A DNA stretch of 6,409 nucleotides from the NCBI GenBank assembly GCA_009885275.1, contig VFKY01000159.1, forward strand, positions 1 through 6,409, given 5' to 3'. Positions 6,321 through 6,409 of this stretch are shown here, one piece after another. Both the position numbers and the translations under genes were made by a program. This DNA comes from Verrucomicrobiota bacterium (GTDB lineage: Bacteria > Verrucomicrobiota > Verrucomicrobiia > Verrucomicrobiales > Verrucomicrobiaceae). Numbering within the stretch: the stretch's first letter is position 1; each line of letters starts with the position of its first letter. The notes below the pieces were generated by a model. The model was not told where the DNA came from. It was given only the letters and a program-made list of their open reading frames with translations, and ran no database searches.

Positions 6321-6409
6321 ATGAATACAAACCATTGGCACCGTTTTGGCATCACTGTAATTGCCCTATTGTCTCTTAGTTCATGCGTTTCACCTTATGC
6401 AGGGCCTAA
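6321..6409 (+). CDS. N-terminus of a predicted lipoprotein (3' partial)
   Basis: The frame opens at ATG 6321 and runs off the right edge after 29 complete codons. The N-terminus is a typical lipoprotein signal: a short polar segment with His and Arg (residues 2-8), a hydrophobic core (9-19) and a lipobox LSSC with the lipid-carrying cysteine at residue 22. The mature protein would begin CVSPYAGP and, lacking Asp after the cysteine, would be expected in the outer membrane if E. coli sorting rules apply. From memory, CxxPYAGP openings occur in glycine-zipper lipoproteins of Verrucomicrobiota, but the diagnostic glycine repeats would lie outside the window. No Shine-Dalgarno sequence precedes the start. 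It follows the FHA-cyclase gene by 134 bp on the same strand. Confidence 0.7.
   Translation, partial: MNTNHWHRFGITVIALLSLSSCVSPYAGP

Overview
The window looks like ordinary chromosomal sequence from a Gram-negative bacterium of middling GC content. My best guess is Verrucomicrobiota or a relative. This rests on three things: most genes have no recognisable Shine-Dalgarno sequence, there is a secreted protein resembling the N-terminal part of HupE-type proteins from that phylum, and the lipoprotein at the right edge has a familiar-looking N-terminus. The placement is an inference and cannot be proven from this window. I see no mobile element, CRISPR array, tRNA or rRNA.

Layout, left to right. 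(1) Bases 1-239, plus strand: the C-terminal end of an unrecognised acidic protein that runs in from outside the window. (2) Bases 308-5141, minus strand: four genes in a row. In transcription order they are a membrane-anchored periplasmic protein (5141-4455), peptide chain release factor 3, prfC (4376-2739), a helical phasin-like/DUF-type protein (2612-1968) and an AarF/ABC1/UbiB-type atypical kinase (1948-308). The last two are 19 bp apart and are probably one transcription unit. The other gaps (78 and 126 bp) leave co-transcription open. (3) Bases 5142-5271: a divergent intergenic region with a near-perfect ribosome binding site at its right end. (4) Bases 5272-6186, plus strand: a two-domain FHA plus class III nucleotide cyclase protein with all six expected catalytic positions. 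(5) Bases 6321-6409, plus strand: the start of a lipoprotein cut off by the window edge.

The genes do not form one obvious pathway. prfC is translation housekeeping, the UbiB-like kinase is usually linked to isoprenoid quinone or lipid homeostasis, and the FHA-cyclase is a signalling enzyme likely to couple protein phosphorylation (read by FHA) to cAMP synthesis. The points most worth following up are the FHA-cyclase, with a class IIIb-like Lys/Thr substrate pair, a possible phospho-Thr motif in its linker and an exceptionally strong ribosome binding site, and the pairing of the UbiB-like kinase with a helical protein of unknown function. I found no convincing evidence of a wholly new multi-gene system.
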